From contig NC_088301.1 in assembly GCF_032854445.1 (NCBI RefSeq), positions 45,255,116-45,319,115 of the forward strand: a stretch of 64,000 nt of DNA, given 5' to 3'. Numbering within the stretch: position 1 is the stretch's first letter; the number at the start of each line of letters is the position of its first letter. A model generated the notes under the pieces. That model worked only from the letters and a program-made list of their open reading frames with translations. It was not told the origin of the DNA and did no database searches. The translations under genes and the position numbers were made by a program. Shown piece by piece: positions 61,881-64,000 of this stretch. The DNA is from Liolophura sinensis (lineage: Eukaryota > Mollusca > Polyplacophora > Chitonida > Chitonidae).

Positions 61881-64000
61881 ATGATGTTTCCGCTGCAAGC
61901 ACTTCGGCCAAGGTAAGATTTTACTTTCATTCTGAATTATCAGAAGCCCATTGATTGGTCGAAAAGAAGGGCGTTGTCCTCAGCAGCGACTGAAACAGAC
62001 CTCAGACTTTTATATTAATTCACAGAAATACGTTTATTTACGCTGATTCCAGTGTGCTTAAATACACAGAAACAACAGATACAAGACCGTATTTCAAATC
62101 GCGTATGGTAAAACAGTAATTTTCTTTAAATAACCCACTGACACATAAATTTTATGACGAGGATGCGATACTATTGCCTGACCGACTTCTAAGCCAATGA
62201 AATCGTTGATTACAACTGGTGACCTTTATCACGCCACAACATTGACATTTGTGAGAAGCTACATTCGTATTAGAATTGTTGGTGGCGTCGGAGGCAACTG
62301 TCATCTTTGAGAAGGAAGTTTAGTGCTTTAAAACTGACGTGTCAGACGAACCCGGCCCTTCAAATAATCTTCATTTCGAATTGAGGATAGCCATTGGTAA
62401 CACACCTTCATATTCATGCAATGTTTTGATTTGTAGAATGTGTTGTTGTTGTTGTAGTTGGTTGATAAATGCATTTGACAGTCATTTTCTGTTATCTGAT
62501 AATCACATGATTAAGAAAACCAACATTTCGGATAAAATATTGTCTTGAAGCGACAGTGAAATAAGAGTAGTCTGATATAGTCACGGAGGGATATGACCCA
62601 CTATATTTTGTGTGACATCTGTGCATATTTAACTAGCTCTAAAATTTATAGCCACAAAAAATTAAGGCCTGTCATGGATTTTGAATGGATGACGTACTGT
62701 AAGTTGTAAGGTCGGGCATGAGCACAAGCAACAGGCCAACCTGATTCCAGGGCTTCATAATCTAATTTGCAACCATATTGGCCATTGTCATGAATCAGAA
62801 AGACAATGTGCACCTGGACGATAGCTTTTAAGAGGGGATTTTATTTTATGGAGCATGTTACTAGATCAAAGATGGAAACAAAACATGATGGCACACGGGA
62901 GCAAAGTCATCATGAAAAATGAAATGTCATGGTTCCAGGGCTTTTGCCTGTAACATATGTTGTTTATTTATTTGATTAATTTTTTATGACGTATTCAAGA
63001 ATGTTTGACTTATGTGACAATGACCAGCATTATGGTGGGAGGAAACCAAGCTTAACCCCTGACCATCTCCAGGTTGCTGGAAAACCATGCAAAGTATGAC
63101 TAGAGGAAGTCAACATGAGCTGGGCTTCAACTCGCAGTGACTGCATGACTGAGAGGTTTCTGGGTATAACATATGTTAGTCCTCCACATTATGGCTATTT
63201 TTTTTGTAGTTTTGATTTGGACATGTTCATAGGTCTATAGTTGCAAACCAGCCCTAGGTTACTATTTCACACATTACTTTGATGAAGAAGGAAATAAAGT
63301 ATTTTTTACATTCTGTGTAATCTATGGTAGTTTTGATGACAACAGAATAGTACTAAATTTGTTTTTGTAACAATCATGACATAGCTGCAGTATTACCTAA
63401 GTGGTGTTAAGCCACAATTATTCATTCATTCGAACACAAATATTCCTGATAAGCTGAACTAACACACATGTGAAAACAGTCTTGTATAAGTATCTAAAAT
63501 GGCATGTTATCCATACCAGAACCACGCTTTTCATATTTATGAGTAAAATAAAGATATAATTTATCTGAAATAAACATACTTTTTGGCAGAGAATGCTCCT
63601 CATACTGAAGTATTATATTGGTCATTTTTGTGACCCCTCGTGGAGAATATAGCGACCAGGTTGTGCGTCTGTATGTCGGTAATCATTACCTTTTCAACAC
63701 ATCTCCTACAGTTATGATTGTATTTTTACGAAACTTTGTAAGCATGAAATAGACCATATATGAGAGAATGTGCAGATGCTATTTGGATATTATTGCCCTT
63801 TAGGCATAAAATTCACTGCACCAGATGCCATCACTAACCTCCAGTCATTGTTTCTGATATGTAACTGTTACTGTTGTATTTGTGCATATCTTTGTGACGC
63901 CACAGTGGCGTTGTTCATTGTCACATCAAATTTTAGCATGAACACATCACAATAACTCTTTCATACCCTATACTTTCTTGATAGGCTTCTCCCGCTGCAA
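61881..64000 (+). CDS. Candidate 5' end of an unidentified gene, two exons, partial
   Basis: At 61881 two ATGs in frame begin MMFPLQALRP and run into a consensus donor (AG/GTAAGA after 61912). At the right edge a pyrimidine-rich stretch ending in TTGATAG precedes 63985, and the first base carried over completes the split codon, giving R then LLPLQ. The joined beginning is short, basic and hydrophobic, as a mitochondrial targeting peptide would be. A SINE (62962-63166) lies in the proposed intron. Only about 16 codons are visible, so the gene cannot be named and could be false. Confidence 0.3.
61913..62950. other. No recognised gene; promoter-proximal type sequence
   Basis: CCAAT on the minus strand (ATTGG) at about 61954, and mixed-composition sequence to about 62400. 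A second donor-like site (ATTG/GTAACA near 62397) follows an open stretch lacking an ATG, so a non-coding or alternative first exon is possible. Otherwise AT-rich. Confidence 0.35.
62951..62961. repeat. Target-site duplication, left copy
   Basis: TAACATATGTT, repeated exactly at 63167-63177 on the far side of the SINE. Confidence 0.85.
62962..63166 (-). mobile_element. SINE family 1, head-truncated, with target-site duplication
   Basis: GTTTATTTATTTGATTAAT, TTCAAGAATGTTTGACTTA, CAGCATTATGGTGGGAGGAA, CATCTCCAGGTTGCTGG, CATGAGCTGGGCTTCAACTC and GAGAGGTTTCTGGGTA. It lacks the last part of the tRNA-like head (A-box side). The perfect 11-bp duplication shows that it inserted in this shortened form. 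Confidence 0.9.
63167..63177. repeat. Target-site duplication, right copy
   Basis: TAACATATGTT, identical to 62951-62961. Confidence 0.85.
63178..63984. other. No recognised gene; proposed intron sequence
   Basis: AT-rich sequence up to the acceptor-like site at the window's edge. I see nothing else in it. Confidence 0.4.

Noticed and set aside
62339..62548. Frame beginning SDEPGPSNN
   Set aside because: It would start with GTG, which is not expected in a nuclear gene. At most it is a non-coding or alternative first exon.

Overview
The window is nuclear DNA of an invertebrate, most likely a mollusc or a close lophotrochozoan relative. It is AT-rich, its genes are split by canonical GT-AG introns, and it is littered with copies of a tRNA-derived SINE of the kind common in mollusc genomes (core reading GATTGGTGTTTTACACC, tail of TTTA units). 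I cannot name the species. One run of exactly 200 N (57078-57277) shows that this is a scaffold from an assembly.

Layout. From 1 to about 41.3 kb I recognise no protein-coding gene. This part holds a 169-bp satellite (about 1330-2290), several SINE copies, a 38-bp minisatellite of about 63 units (21481-24393) broken by an exact 786-bp tandem duplication (20980-22551), a few hairpins, two promoter-like spots and some weak exon-like stretches. It could be intergenic, or intronic to a gene whose exons I cannot see.

The first clear gene is on the + strand: the Lifeguard-4/GAAP homologue TMBIM4 (41361-47942, seven exons, 246 aa, intact). Its first intron carries an inserted element. Remnants of a Crypton-type DUF3504 (KIAA1958-like) tyrosine-recombinase protein, antisense to the host gene, lie between two inverted repeats of about 120-130 bp (41774-41895 and 45096-45228). 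The second clear gene is on the - strand: SHQ1, the H/ACA RNP assembly chaperone (60554 down to 54245, about 14 exons). Its splice sites and protein identity are good, but its frame is broken at four separate single bases and one exon is hidden in the N gap. The two genes converge, with about 6 kb between their stop codons.

Beyond SHQ1, head-to-head with it, a short ATG exon with a good donor (61881-61912) and an acceptor at the window's edge (63985) may be the 5' end of a further + strand gene. The genes are ordinary housekeeping loci with no sign of a shared pathway. The points most worth a second look are the inverted-repeat-bounded Crypton-like element, the frame breaks in SHQ1, the exact 786-bp duplication, and a SINE whose two halves flank exon 2 of TMBIM4.
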